From assembly GCA_947177515.1 (NCBI GenBank), contig CAMWUU010000021.1, positions 1 to 18,047 on the forward strand: 18,047 nt of DNA, given 5' to 3'. A program made the translations under genes and the position numbers. The stretch is from an uncultured Lachnospiraceae bacterium. Its GTDB lineage: Bacteria > Bacillota > Clostridia > Lachnospirales > Lachnospiraceae. Shown here piece by piece: positions 1-5,904 of this stretch (position 1 is its first letter; each line of letters opens with the position of its first letter). The notes beneath the pieces were generated by a model that did not search any database, was not told where the DNA came from, and worked only from the letters and a program-made list of their open reading frames with translations.

Positions 1-2
1 GG

Positions 3-128
3 ATTACCCTTTTTGGTTTGTATTTCTGTGCCATAGTTAAGATTCCTTTCTTTGTAGTTGTAATTTTTGAACTTAAATGTAGTTATACTTCTTATAAAAA
101 TCATAACACGGGGGAGAAGGATTTGTGA
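3..128 (+). CDS. C-terminal tail of an unidentified upstream gene, possibly a membrane protein (partial)
   Basis: The third forward frame is open from the window edge to a TGA at 126-128, about 41 codons. The peptide starts with a hydrophobic run (GLYFCAIVKIPFFVVVIFEL) and ends in a polar tail (NHNTGEKDL). This would suit the last transmembrane helix and cytoplasmic tail of a membrane protein. The stop codon overlaps the Shine-Dalgarno of the 8-codon ORF at 141, which would be a tight operon-like junction. A similar short tail (ARKKE then TAG at 2942-2944) sits at the same place in front of the second repeat copy. No family is recognisable, and an AT-rich frame of this length can be open by chance. 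Confidence 0.3.
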   Translation: MTLFGLYFCAIVKIPFFVVVIFELKCSYTSYKNHNTGEKDL

Positions 129-140
129 GGGGGAAAATCA

Positions 141-167
141 GTGAACAAAAATTGGGAATATATGTAA
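141..167 (+). CDS. 8-codon mini-ORF MNKNWEYM in repeat copy A
   Basis: A GTG start lies 7 nt after GAGGGGG (127-133), an almost ideal ribosome binding site. The frame reads MNKNWEYM and stops at TAA 165-167. The second repeat copy keeps start, stop, length and the ribosome binding site, and encodes MNKNWNYL. It could be a translated leader peptide, a minimal signalling peptide, or simply part of a conserved DNA element. It is far shorter than any standard peptide family, so the coding claim rests only on conservation between the two copies. Confidence 0.3.
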   Translation: MNKNWEYM

Positions 168-194
168 ATTAACGTTCGCCGGTTTTCCTGCTTG
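141..194 (+). repeat. Direct repeat copy A upstream of the first ABC transporter
   Basis: This 54-bp segment matches 2959-3012 at 46 of 54 positions without gaps, counted by eye. Weaker similarity extends upstream over the purine-rich GAGGGGG stretch. It contains an 8-codon open frame (141-167), the motif AACGTTCGCC, and TTTTCCTGCTTG, which ends at the -35 of a good promoter. A motif resembling half of a LytTR-type (AgrA-like) site occurs at AACGTT, with a weaker partner about 22-23 bp upstream. That reading is inference. The other copy also lies upstream of an ABC transporter gene. Confidence 0.7.
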
Positions 195-219
195 CAGAAC
201 AAGTAAAAAGATTTATAAT
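192..219 (+). promoter_or_regulatory. Promoter for the first ABC transporter
   Basis: TTGCAG at 192-197 and a perfect TATAAT at 214-219 are separated by 16 bp. The -35 overlaps the end of repeat copy A, a position suited to an activator bound to the repeat. The resulting leader before the transporter start at 369 would be about 145 nt. Confidence 0.6.
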
Positions 220-368
220 TGAAAAGGAAAGAGAAAGTTAAGTGGCTAGAGAGGAAGAGAAAAAATAACATTTTGATATATTTATAAAGGAAATTTGAAA
301 ATTAACAATTTAAATTATATTACCTTTAGTTGCTTATCTTATAATCTTATTTTGTGAGGGATAATATT

Positions 369-2192
369 ATGAGAGATATTTATTCAAAAAGGATGAAAGA
401 AAAATATCAAACCTTTGATCAAACGCGGAACTGTGCATTATATGCACTTAAGTATGTATGGAAGCAACCGAGTGGAAAGATATATGTATTAACAAAGGAG
501 ATTTCTGCAATATTGAACGGCCTGCTTCCTCTTGTAAATATGATAATTCCCGGCTTAATTATTAATGAATTGGTGACAGGGAGAGTGGTTGCCAAAATAG
601 TATTATATGTAGTTTTGTTACTTACGATACCAGCAGTACAGAACATTATAAACTATTTTTTGGATAAAAAATTAAATAAACTTTCTTTGCATCTTAATGT
701 TGTATTTAATGATGAATTTTATCATTATGTGCTGGGTATGGATTATGAAAGGATTGAAAATCCGGAAATCCAGGTAAAAAAGGATAGGGCGGACGATGCC
801 TTATCCGGTATAATTACTGTAGTTGACCAAATTAATGGATTGACGACTGCCGTTGTCAGCTTGCTTGCAATATCCTCCGTTATTATTACATTGAATCCAT
901 TTGTTATTTTATTGGTTGTGGTGATTATTCTTTCAAACTCTGTTATGGCAAAACATATGAATTTAAAGAAACATGATTTGGGGAAGAAACTGAGTGCCTT
1001 TGATTGGTACCAGGGAGGAATATCTTATATGCTAAATCATATTTCTTTTGCAAAGGAAATAAGGATATTTGATATTAAATCCCTAATTATTGGATTGTTT
1101 ACAAAAAGCAAAGAAGAATCTAATGTTTTGGAACTTGAGTACAGGAAATGTAATTGGCGTTTAGGGTTGTTTCGAACGGCAACGAATTTAATTCAGCAGG
1201 GAATATTATATGCATATCTTGTATATAGGGTATTGTTTAAAAATCTCCCTATTGGAAATATGACAATTTATCTTTCTTCGGTAGGGCAGTTTTCAAACAG
1301 TTTGGGTAGTGTTTTTGATTCCTATATTAAGTTGGCGGATCGGGGATTAAAGACACAGGAACTGATTGATTTCTTTTCGTTAACCTTATCGCAGGAAACA
1401 GTGGGAAGTAAGATACCAAAATTTCATGATAGTTCAGTGATTAAGTTTCAAAATGTTTGGTTTCAGTATCCGGGAAGTGAGCATTTTGCAATACAGGATT
1501 TAAACTTGGAAATTCGTGCAGGTGAAAAATTATGTATTGTTGGAAGCAATGGTTCGGGGAAATCTACTTTTATAAAACTATTGCTTTGCCTATACCGACC
1601 AACGAAGGGGAATATTCTATTGGATGGGGTGGATATCAATGAATATGATAAAAAGGCGTATCAGCAACTTTTTGCCCCAGTTTTTCAGGATTTTGTCAGT
1701 TACTATATGAATCTGGGGATGAATATTGCCCTGACAGATAATTATGACGAAAACAAACTGGATGATATATGTAAGGAAAGTGGCCTTGATACGATGATTT
1801 CTCATTTACCAAAAAAATATGAAACTCCGCTTGAAAAATGGTTTGATTCAGAGGGAGTGGATCCTTCTGGAGGGGAGGAGCAGAGGATTGCAATCGCTAG
1901 GGCTTGTTACCGTGGAGGGGATATTTTTGTTTTGGATGAACCAACTGCTGCGATTGATCCAATTACGGAATATGATATTTATATGCGGTTTAACAGGATT
2001 ATTACTGGAAAATGTACTGTGTTGATTACTCATCGTTTATCAGCGGTGCAGTTGGCAGATCAAGTCGCCGTTTTTGAGGATGGACATGTTGTGGAGTACG
2101 GAACACATAGGGAATTATATACAAAGAAAGGATTATATACCGAGATGTTTGATAAGCAGGCGAAATTTTATAGAGATAATAACGAAGAATAA
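369..2192 (+). CDS. ABC transporter, fused permease and ATPase (half-transporter 1)
   Basis: An exporter-type ABC half-transporter of 607 aa: an N-terminal transmembrane domain (about residues 30-320) followed by a nucleotide-binding domain. Visible motifs are Walker A GSNGSGKST (392-400), Q-loop Q440 in VFQDF, signature SGGEEQ (from 500), Walker B IFVLDEP (519-525) and switch His555 in THRLS. No N-terminal C39 peptidase domain is present. The frame can open at a GTG at 354, but ATG 369 is preferred because GAGGG (356-360) lies 8 nt before it. The signature begins PSGGE rather than LSGGQ. It is a paralogue of the gene at 3618, and the two may pair as a heterodimer. The substrate is unknown; export of a peptide is an inference from the small ORFs around it. 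The gene is clearly more AT-rich than those after 5.8 kb. Confidence 0.93.
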   Translation: MRDIYSKRMKEKYQTFDQTRNCALYALKYVWKQPSGKIYVLTKEISAILNGLLPLVNMIIPGLIINELVTGRVVAKIVLYVVLLLTIPAVQNIINYFLDKKLNKLSLHLNVVFNDEFYHYVLGMDYERIENPEIQVKKDRADDALSGIITVVDQINGLTTAVVSLLAISSVIITLNPFVILLVVVIILSNSVMAKHMNLKKHDLGKKLSAFDWYQGGISYMLNHISFAKEIRIFDIKSLIIGLFTKSKEESNVLELEYRKCNWRLGLFRTATNLIQQGILYAYLVYRVLFKNLPIGNMTIYLSSVGQFSNSLGSVFDSYIKLADRGLKTQELIDFFSLTLSQETVGSKIPKFHDSSVIKFQNVWFQYPGSEHFAIQDLNLEIRAGEKLCIVGSNGSGKSTFIKLLLCLYRPTKGNILLDGVDINEYDKKAYQQLFAPVFQDFVSYYMNLGMNIALTDNYDENKLDDICKESGLDTMISHLPKKYETPLEKWFDSEGVDPSGGEEQRIAIARACYRGGDIFVLDEPTAAIDPITEYDIYMRFNRIITGKCTVLITHRLSAVQLADQVAVFEDGHVVEYGTHRELYTKKGLYTEMFDKQAKFYRDNNEE

Positions 2193-2283
2193 GAAAAGTT
2201 TAATTTTTTAACTATGTTGAGGTAATTAGAGTAAGTGCAAAATGATACGAGTTATAATTTTAGTTTTAAGAGATATGAATAAG

Positions 2284-2475
2284 ATGCGTGCAAGATGTCC
2301 TTCCTGTGGCTGCCTTCCACTTTTCCGTTGTGCCTTGGTGTATAGGGTCGCATCAACTTGTGCTGGAGCTAGGACGTTTTAGGTGTATCCGAAAAAGTGG
2401 AGGAGAATTTACCGTTTGACCTTTTCGGGCGAAATGCAGGGATTATCCAACAATATGTTTTTTACTACGAAAGAT
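2284..2475 (+). pseudogene. Possible remnant of a zinc-ribbon (transposase-like) gene
   Basis: From ATG 2284 the frame reads MRARCPSCG, then stops at TAG after 33 codons. Another frame then gives a tract ending GRFRCIRKSGGEFTV. Together they resemble the CxxC...RFRC...F layout of zinc ribbons at the N-terminus of some transposases and DUF6431-like proteins, but the second CxxC is missing and the frame is broken. No convincing continuation follows before the terminator at 2476. This is a pattern resemblance only. The rest of 2193-2475 shows no gene. Confidence 0.22.
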
Positions 2476-2509
2476 GCCGCCAGTATCAAAGTGACTGACG
2501 GCGTTTTTT
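2476..2509 (+). terminator. Rho-independent terminator, forward strand
   Basis: GCCG (2476-2479) pairs with CGGC (2499-2502) and CAGT (2481-2484) with ACTG (2494-2497), with one mismatch and a 9-nt loop. Six T follow at 2504-2509, then ATTTT. It would end forward transcripts crossing the decayed region. Its T tract overlaps the stop codon of the minus-strand pseudogene. Confidence 0.6.
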
Positions 2510-2914
2510 ATTTTCTCTCATGCAGTTCTTTCCACAACTTCTTAATGCTTTCGGAAGTGTTGATGTCATCGATGTATGAGTTCAAATTAAGGTAGAAACC
2601 AATCCTTCCATCATTTGTCATTCGTTGGGGTGTATTTGCAATCCATTCGTAAATGTCCCAATAGTAATACATCATGTCCTGGTATGCATGGCTGCCAAGA
2701 TAACCGTGAAGGCCACTTGGCTTCATATCAGGAGGACAATCTTCTTTACGCAGATGACGATAATTTCATGGATATCTGTTTCATTAGAACTGTTATAAAA
2801 GGAAACGCAGTCATAAGAATCCCGGATTCTTGCTAAATTAAAGTGTTTTATCGTAATTTCGTAAACTTTACGGATCGCTCCCTCTGGAATATCTTCGTTA
2901 ATATTTCCGGGCTT
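2508..2914 (-). pseudogene. Truncated, frameshifted gene of unknown function
   Basis: On the minus strand a frame beginning after a stop at 2915-2917 gives protein-like sequence (KPGNINEDIPEGAIRKVYEI, later SSNETDIHEIIVI). Around 2750-2768 the coding signal jumps by one base into a second frame (RHLRKEDCPPDMKPSGLHGY ... LWKELHERK), which ends at TAA 2508-2510. Joined, the two halves give about 135 residues rich in Tyr, Trp and charged residues, consistent with a soluble protein. The first half has no start codon, so the 5' end is missing. The truncation lies just before the second repeat block begins, suggesting a recombination junction. The size would suit an immunity-type protein, but nothing identifies it as one. 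I do not recognise the family. Confidence 0.5.
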
Positions 2915-2958
2915 TTAAATCATAGCGCCAGGAAGAAGGAATAGGGAGGGGGAAAAAG

Positions 2959-2985
2959 GTGAACAAAAATTGGAATTATTTGTAA
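2959..2985 (+). CDS. 8-codon mini-ORF MNKNWNYL in repeat copy B
   Basis: GTG start 6 nt after GGGAGGGGG, frame MNKNWNYL, stop TAA at 2983-2985. The first five codons are identical to those in copy A. Codons 6 (GAA versus AAT) and 8 (ATG versus TTG) differ, and frame and stop are preserved. The coding status is uncertain for the same reasons as copy A. Confidence 0.3.
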   Translation: MNKNWNYL

Positions 2986-3012
2986 ATGAAAGTTCACTGA
3001 TTTTCCTGCTTG
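2959..3012 (+). repeat. Direct repeat copy B upstream of the second ABC transporter
   Basis: Second copy of the 54-bp element at 141-194, with 8 substitutions and no gaps. It keeps the purine-rich ribosome-binding stretch (GGGAGGGGG, 2944-2952), the mini-ORF, a GTTC motif at the same spacing, and TTTTCCTGCTTG. After it, TTGTAA (3010-3015) and TATATT (3031-3036) are spaced only 15 bp, a weaker promoter than in copy A. It lies about 600 bp before the second transporter. Confidence 0.7.
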
Positions 3013-3211
3013 TAATGAAAAGAGGATTGTTATATTGTATAAGAAGAAAACAGTTGAAGCTATTGTTAGGATATTACTGAATAATAAAGGATATATATGT
3101 TATGTATATATAAAATAAATTCTGTTCTAAAGTATAGTTTTATTTTTTGATAAGATATAACATGGTGAAGTGTGAGGGCTATAGAGAATATTGATGGTGA
3201 AATATAGTTTA

Positions 3212-3240
3212 TTGACATGTCCTTAAAGTGAATATGTGAT
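3212..3240 (+). promoter_or_regulatory. Candidate promoter for the second transporter unit
   Basis: A consensus TTGACA at 3212-3217 is followed, after 17 bp, by TGTGAT at 3235-3240. Transcription would start near 3247, just before AGAGGGG (3256-3262), which lies 8 nt ahead of the damaged small gene at 3271. The -10 match is moderate. The stretch from 3013 to 3211 is AT-rich and shows no convincing gene. Confidence 0.45.
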
Positions 3241-3270
3241 AAAGGTATAAAGTATAGAGGGGATTATAAC

Positions 3271-3621
3271 GTAAAAATAGAAGAAAGACAAAATGTTGAG
3301 CAGAGTTTAAACAGATCTTTAAAGAAGTATATAAATAATTTATGTAGTGGTTATAATAATACTAAAGATATTATAGAGCGCACAGGTGTTTATACATTGA
3401 TCGATTTTAATCAGTTGGATACTTGGGGATTGGATAACCCACAAATAAAGAATATTTTAGCAGAAGGATTACGACAAATAGCTTAAGATAATAAAATACA
3501 ATTAGGGATGGTTCAGCCCGAATTAACGCCTGTGGAGATAGTAGGTTACGAGGTCGTAGAAGCAGGAAAACCCATTGGCTTTAGACAATGGGGAGTTCAC
3601 AGAGAGGAAAGCATCAGATGA
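3271..3621 (+). pseudogene. Small-protein gene with lost start and in-frame stop, fused in frame to the second transporter's leader
   Basis: A single frame runs from GTA 3271 to TGA 3619-3621 with only one interruption, TAA at 3484-3486. The first part has 71 codons (VKIEERQNVEQSL ... ILAEGLRQIA), is hydrophilic and looks helical. The second part continues in the same frame to ATG 3508 and beyond (VGYEVVEAGKPIGFRQWGV, ending EESIR). AGAGGGG sits 8 nt before GTA 3271, where a normal start codon would be expected, so a GTG or ATG may have mutated to GTA. The TGA overlaps the ATG of the transporter (ATGA), implying past or present translational coupling. The position would suit a substrate or precursor peptide for the transporter, but no modification enzyme is present and the family is not recognised. 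Confidence 0.5.
3508..3621 (+). CDS. Possible surviving 37-aa peptide just upstream of the transporter
   Basis: ATG 3508 opens a 37-codon frame ending in TGA 3619-3621, which overlaps the start of the ABC gene by ATGA. The peptide is acidic at its N-terminus (PELTPVEIVGYEVVE) and ends with GFRQWGVHREESIR. There is no good ribosome binding site: GGG directly touches the ATG. If expressed, it would depend on reinitiation after the TAA at 3484. It is in frame with the 71-codon segment upstream, so it is more likely the 3' part of one broken gene. It has no Cys and no known leader motif. Confidence 0.3.
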   Translation: MVQPELTPVEIVGYEVVEAGKPIGFRQWGVHREESIR

Positions 3622-5402
3622 AGAAAACATTTTCTAATATAACATATTTTCTAAAAATATATTTAAAATATGGGAAAAAATGGTTTTGGGTAGTTGTGTT
3701 AAGCTGCCTTATGCCGCCGTTCCGTGCTTATATTGATATTGTTCTGTTAAGGGATGTAATGGACGCTATTGGGAGGGGGGAGAGATTTGGGGAGGTAGTT
3801 ACCCGGATTATTCTGTTTTTGTCCGTTTATTTGTTGACATCTTTATTGGAGCAGGCAATTGAAGTATATTTTGGTGAAACAGTAAATGTCAAGATTGCAA
3901 ATCGTGTTAACCAGGATATCTATGAAAAAGTCCTGAAAACAGATTACAAGTATTTTGATGATCCGGAGTTTTATGATAACTATACTTGGACGTTGGGACG
4001 ATTTTATCAACAGACCTTTTCCGCAGTACAATTGATTTGGCGGTTTTTATTCGTGGCAGGTACGATAATGGCCGTGTCCGCTGTGATGGCCGCCATGGAT
4101 GTGGTAACCATCCTTTTTGTATTGGTTACAGTTTTGTTTTGTGCAATTTTTAATTGGAGAACAAACAAGAAAATATATCAGAAAAGTTGTGCGATTCAGC
4201 CATTTCAAAGACGATTAAATTACATACAGAATGTGTTTTATCGAAAAGAGCATAGCCTGGGATTGAAGGCGACCAATATTGGGAATGTATTTATGGAACA
4301 GTATGGGCAGAGTTCGGGTGAAATGGTTGGAGTTTTAAAGAAGTACAGAGGAAAGATTGCCCTGTTTGGAAGCGGTAGTATTCTAACTACGGTAGTTATG
4401 AAGATGGGTATCCTGGTTTATCTGGTATATTGTGTTTTGGAAAAGGAAATGTCGCTTGGTACATTTACGGCCTTGTTTTATGCCTCCGAAACATTAAAAA
4501 ACAATATGGAAAATTTCTTGCAATTTGTTAATCAAATGCAGAACTTGGATTTGTATACAGAAAAAATCCGTAAATTTTTTGGTATGACTTCTGTAATTGA
4601 AGAAGACAAGTTTCAGGGGAAAGAGGTTGGGGATAAGCCTTTTTGGATCGAATTTGATAATGTTAGTTTCCACTATGGGAATCAGGAAGCAGAGGTTCTT
4701 CGCGGAGTAAGTTTTCAGATTAAGGCAGGATCCCGGGTGGCTCTAGTGGGAGAAAACGGGGGAGGAAAAACCACCATTTCAAAGCTTTTACTGCGCTTAT
4801 ATGATGTGGATAAAGGTGAAATACGAATAAACGGGATTCCAATTGCGGACTGTAGGCTGGCACAGCTTCGTGAAAAAATTGCTGTTGCTTTTCAGGACAG
4901 TATGATTTATGCAATGAGCTTGCGGGATAATATACGTATTTATGATTCAAAAGTGGGGGATGACAGGATTGGCTGGCTGATGGAACAGATTGGAATAGAA
5001 AAAATGTTAAGCAAAAATAATGGATGCCTTGATTCGGAATTAACAAGAGAGTTTAGCAGGGAAGGCTTGGAACTTTCTGGCGGGGAGAGCCAGATGGTGG
5101 CAGTTGCGCGGGTATTTATCAAAGAGTTTGGTTTATTAATCTTGGATGAACCATCTGCCTCACTTGACCCGCTGAGGGAATATCAGTTAAACCAGTTTTT
5201 GCTAAAGGAAACACAGGGGCGTACTGTACTTTTTATTTCGCACAGACTTTCTGCGGTGAAAGATGCGGATTGTATTCTGTTTTTGGAGGATGGTAGGATT
5301 GTGGAGAAAGGGACACATGAAGTGTTGATGCAGAAAAAAGGCAGGTATTATGAAATGTTTACGAAGCAGGCAGAAGGTTATATAGAGAAAAGTAGTACCT
5401 GA
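3618..5402 (+). CDS. ABC transporter, fused permease and ATPase (half-transporter 2)
   Basis: A 594-aa exporter half-transporter. The N-terminal membrane domain covers about residues 20-315 and the ATPase domain about 340-585. Motifs are Walker A GENGGGKTT (378-386), Q426 in AFQDS, signature LSGGES (486-491), Walker B LLILDEP (506-512) and His542 in SHRLS. The frame extends upstream to ATG 3588, but ATG 3618 is preferred: GAGAGGAAAG precedes it and it overlaps the stop of the small frame as ATGA. It resembles the transporter at 369 in length, domain order and C-terminal ending (EMFTKQAEGY versus EMFDKQAKFY). The pair probably arose by duplication and could work as a heterodimer or as two homodimers. 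The substrate is not evident. Confidence 0.93.
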   Translation: MKKTFSNITYFLKIYLKYGKKWFWVVVLSCLMPPFRAYIDIVLLRDVMDAIGRGERFGEVVTRIILFLSVYLLTSLLEQAIEVYFGETVNVKIANRVNQDIYEKVLKTDYKYFDDPEFYDNYTWTLGRFYQQTFSAVQLIWRFLFVAGTIMAVSAVMAAMDVVTILFVLVTVLFCAIFNWRTNKKIYQKSCAIQPFQRRLNYIQNVFYRKEHSLGLKATNIGNVFMEQYGQSSGEMVGVLKKYRGKIALFGSGSILTTVVMKMGILVYLVYCVLEKEMSLGTFTALFYASETLKNNMENFLQFVNQMQNLDLYTEKIRKFFGMTSVIEEDKFQGKEVGDKPFWIEFDNVSFHYGNQEAEVLRGVSFQIKAGSRVALVGENGGGKTTISKLLLRLYDVDKGEIRINGIPIADCRLAQLREKIAVAFQDSMIYAMSLRDNIRIYDSKVGDDRIGWLMEQIGIEKMLSKNNGCLDSELTREFSREGLELSGGESQMVAVARVFIKEFGLLILDEPSASLDPLREYQLNQFLLKETQGRTVLFISHRLSAVKDADCILFLEDGRIVEKGTHEVLMQKKGRYYEMFTKQAEGYIEKSST

Positions 5403-5465
5403 TTATGCGTGCGGATGACAAGTGGGGAAAATGAATTGGAGAATAAGGATATTTTTGAAATAAGA

Positions 5466-5506
5466 CTACCGCAATCCCACTGGTTTTAGACGGTGGGTTA
5501 AGGTAG
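5466..5506 (+). repeat. Hairpin resembling an IS200/IS605-family right end
   Basis: CCCACTG (5476-5482) pairs with CGGTGGG (5491-5497, one G-T wobble) around the loop GTTTTAGA. The outer arms CTACC (5466-5470) and GGTAG (5502-5506) also pair. Hairpins of the form CCCAC-TGGTTTTAG-GTGGG are typical of the subterminal end of IS605/TnpB elements. No tnpA or tnpB frame is nearby, so this would be a solo relic. There is no T run, so it is not an ordinary terminator for the transporter gene. The rest of 5403-5579 shows nothing else. Confidence 0.35.
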
Positions 5507-5579
5507 GCAAAAGTGGTGGTTTGTGAGAAGTTATTTTGATAGCAGATTTGTATAGGAAAATGATTTCTTTAAAAAATAC

Positions 5580-5608
5580 TTGACATCTGAAAATGGTTGT
5601 GTTATGCT
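5580..5608 (+). promoter_or_regulatory. Promoter of the infC-rpmI-rplT operon
   Basis: Consensus TTGACA (5580-5585), 17-bp spacer, TATGCT (5603-5608). Transcription would start near 5615, giving a leader of about 290 nt before infC. Confidence 0.8.
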
Positions 5609-5614
5609 AAAAAA

Positions 5615-5761
5615 GCTGTGAACAAGAAGTAGGGCATCCACTCTCACCCTCCGCAAGTGTGCAAAAGGGTTTATAGTCAGGTTCATGGCTGGTTTTTTAT
5701 GTGGGAAAACCGGCTTGATATAGACTTTTGGTGGATGGGCATTTGCCGGTCCGCTTTTTTT
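5615..5761 (+). promoter_or_regulatory. L20-type leader with attenuator in front of infC
   Basis: In Firmicutes, L20 represses the infC-rpmI-rplT mRNA through premature termination in a structured leader. Here CATCCAC (5635-5641) can pair with GTGGATG (5731-5737) as an antiterminator. The same GTGGA (5731-5735) can instead pair with TCCGC (5750-5754) to form a terminator followed by seven T (5755-5761). A strong hairpin lies between, GGCTGGTTTT (5687-5696) with AAAACCGGCT (5706-5715). Mutually exclusive pairings, position and downstream genes all fit an L20 leader. I have not matched it to a covariance model. Confidence 0.7.
5731..5761 (+). terminator. Attenuator terminator inside the infC leader
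   Basis: GTGGA (5731-5735) pairs with TCCGC (5750-5754) with one G-U. Inside it, GGCA (5737-5740 region) pairs with TGCC, and seven T follow at 5755-5761. It competes with the upstream CATCCAC pairing. Confidence 0.6.
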
Positions 5762-5777
5762 ATGCCAGGGGTGCAAG

Positions 5778-5879
5778 ATGTTTAAGGAATTATCCCGTGT
5801 GGCAGGTAACGGCGGGGAGCCTGTAGTTTTGTCCGCGGTGTGTTGGGGGTTGCGGCCTGATGGCAGCAGCCAAATGTAG
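5778..5879 (+). CDS. Possible 33-codon upstream ORF in the infC leader
   Basis: ATG 5778 follows AGGGG (5767-5771) by 6 nt. It opens a 33-codon frame (MFKELSRVAGNGGEPVVLSA ... PDGSSQM) ending in TAG 5877-5879, 25 nt before the infC start. It has no recognisable family. It could be a translated leader affecting infC translation or a chance frame in structured RNA. The local words GGGTGCAAGA here and AGGTGCAAGA before infC are alike, which may reflect a small duplication. Confidence 0.2.
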   Translation: MFKELSRVAGNGGEPVVLSAVCWGLRPDGSSQM

Positions 5880-5904
5880 AAGGGAATCCTGGAGGTGCAA
5901 GACT

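Noticed and set aside
2383..2836. Forward frames of 70 and 73 codons between the transporters
   Set aside because: They cross the forward terminator or lie opposite the better-supported minus-strand coding remnant.
5403..5460. Tiny frames MRADDKWGK and MNWRIRIFLK after transporter 2, the first with a WGK motif seen in streptide-like peptides
   Set aside because: They have no clear ribosome binding sites, no radical SAM gene in the window and no second copy; chance is the simpler explanation.
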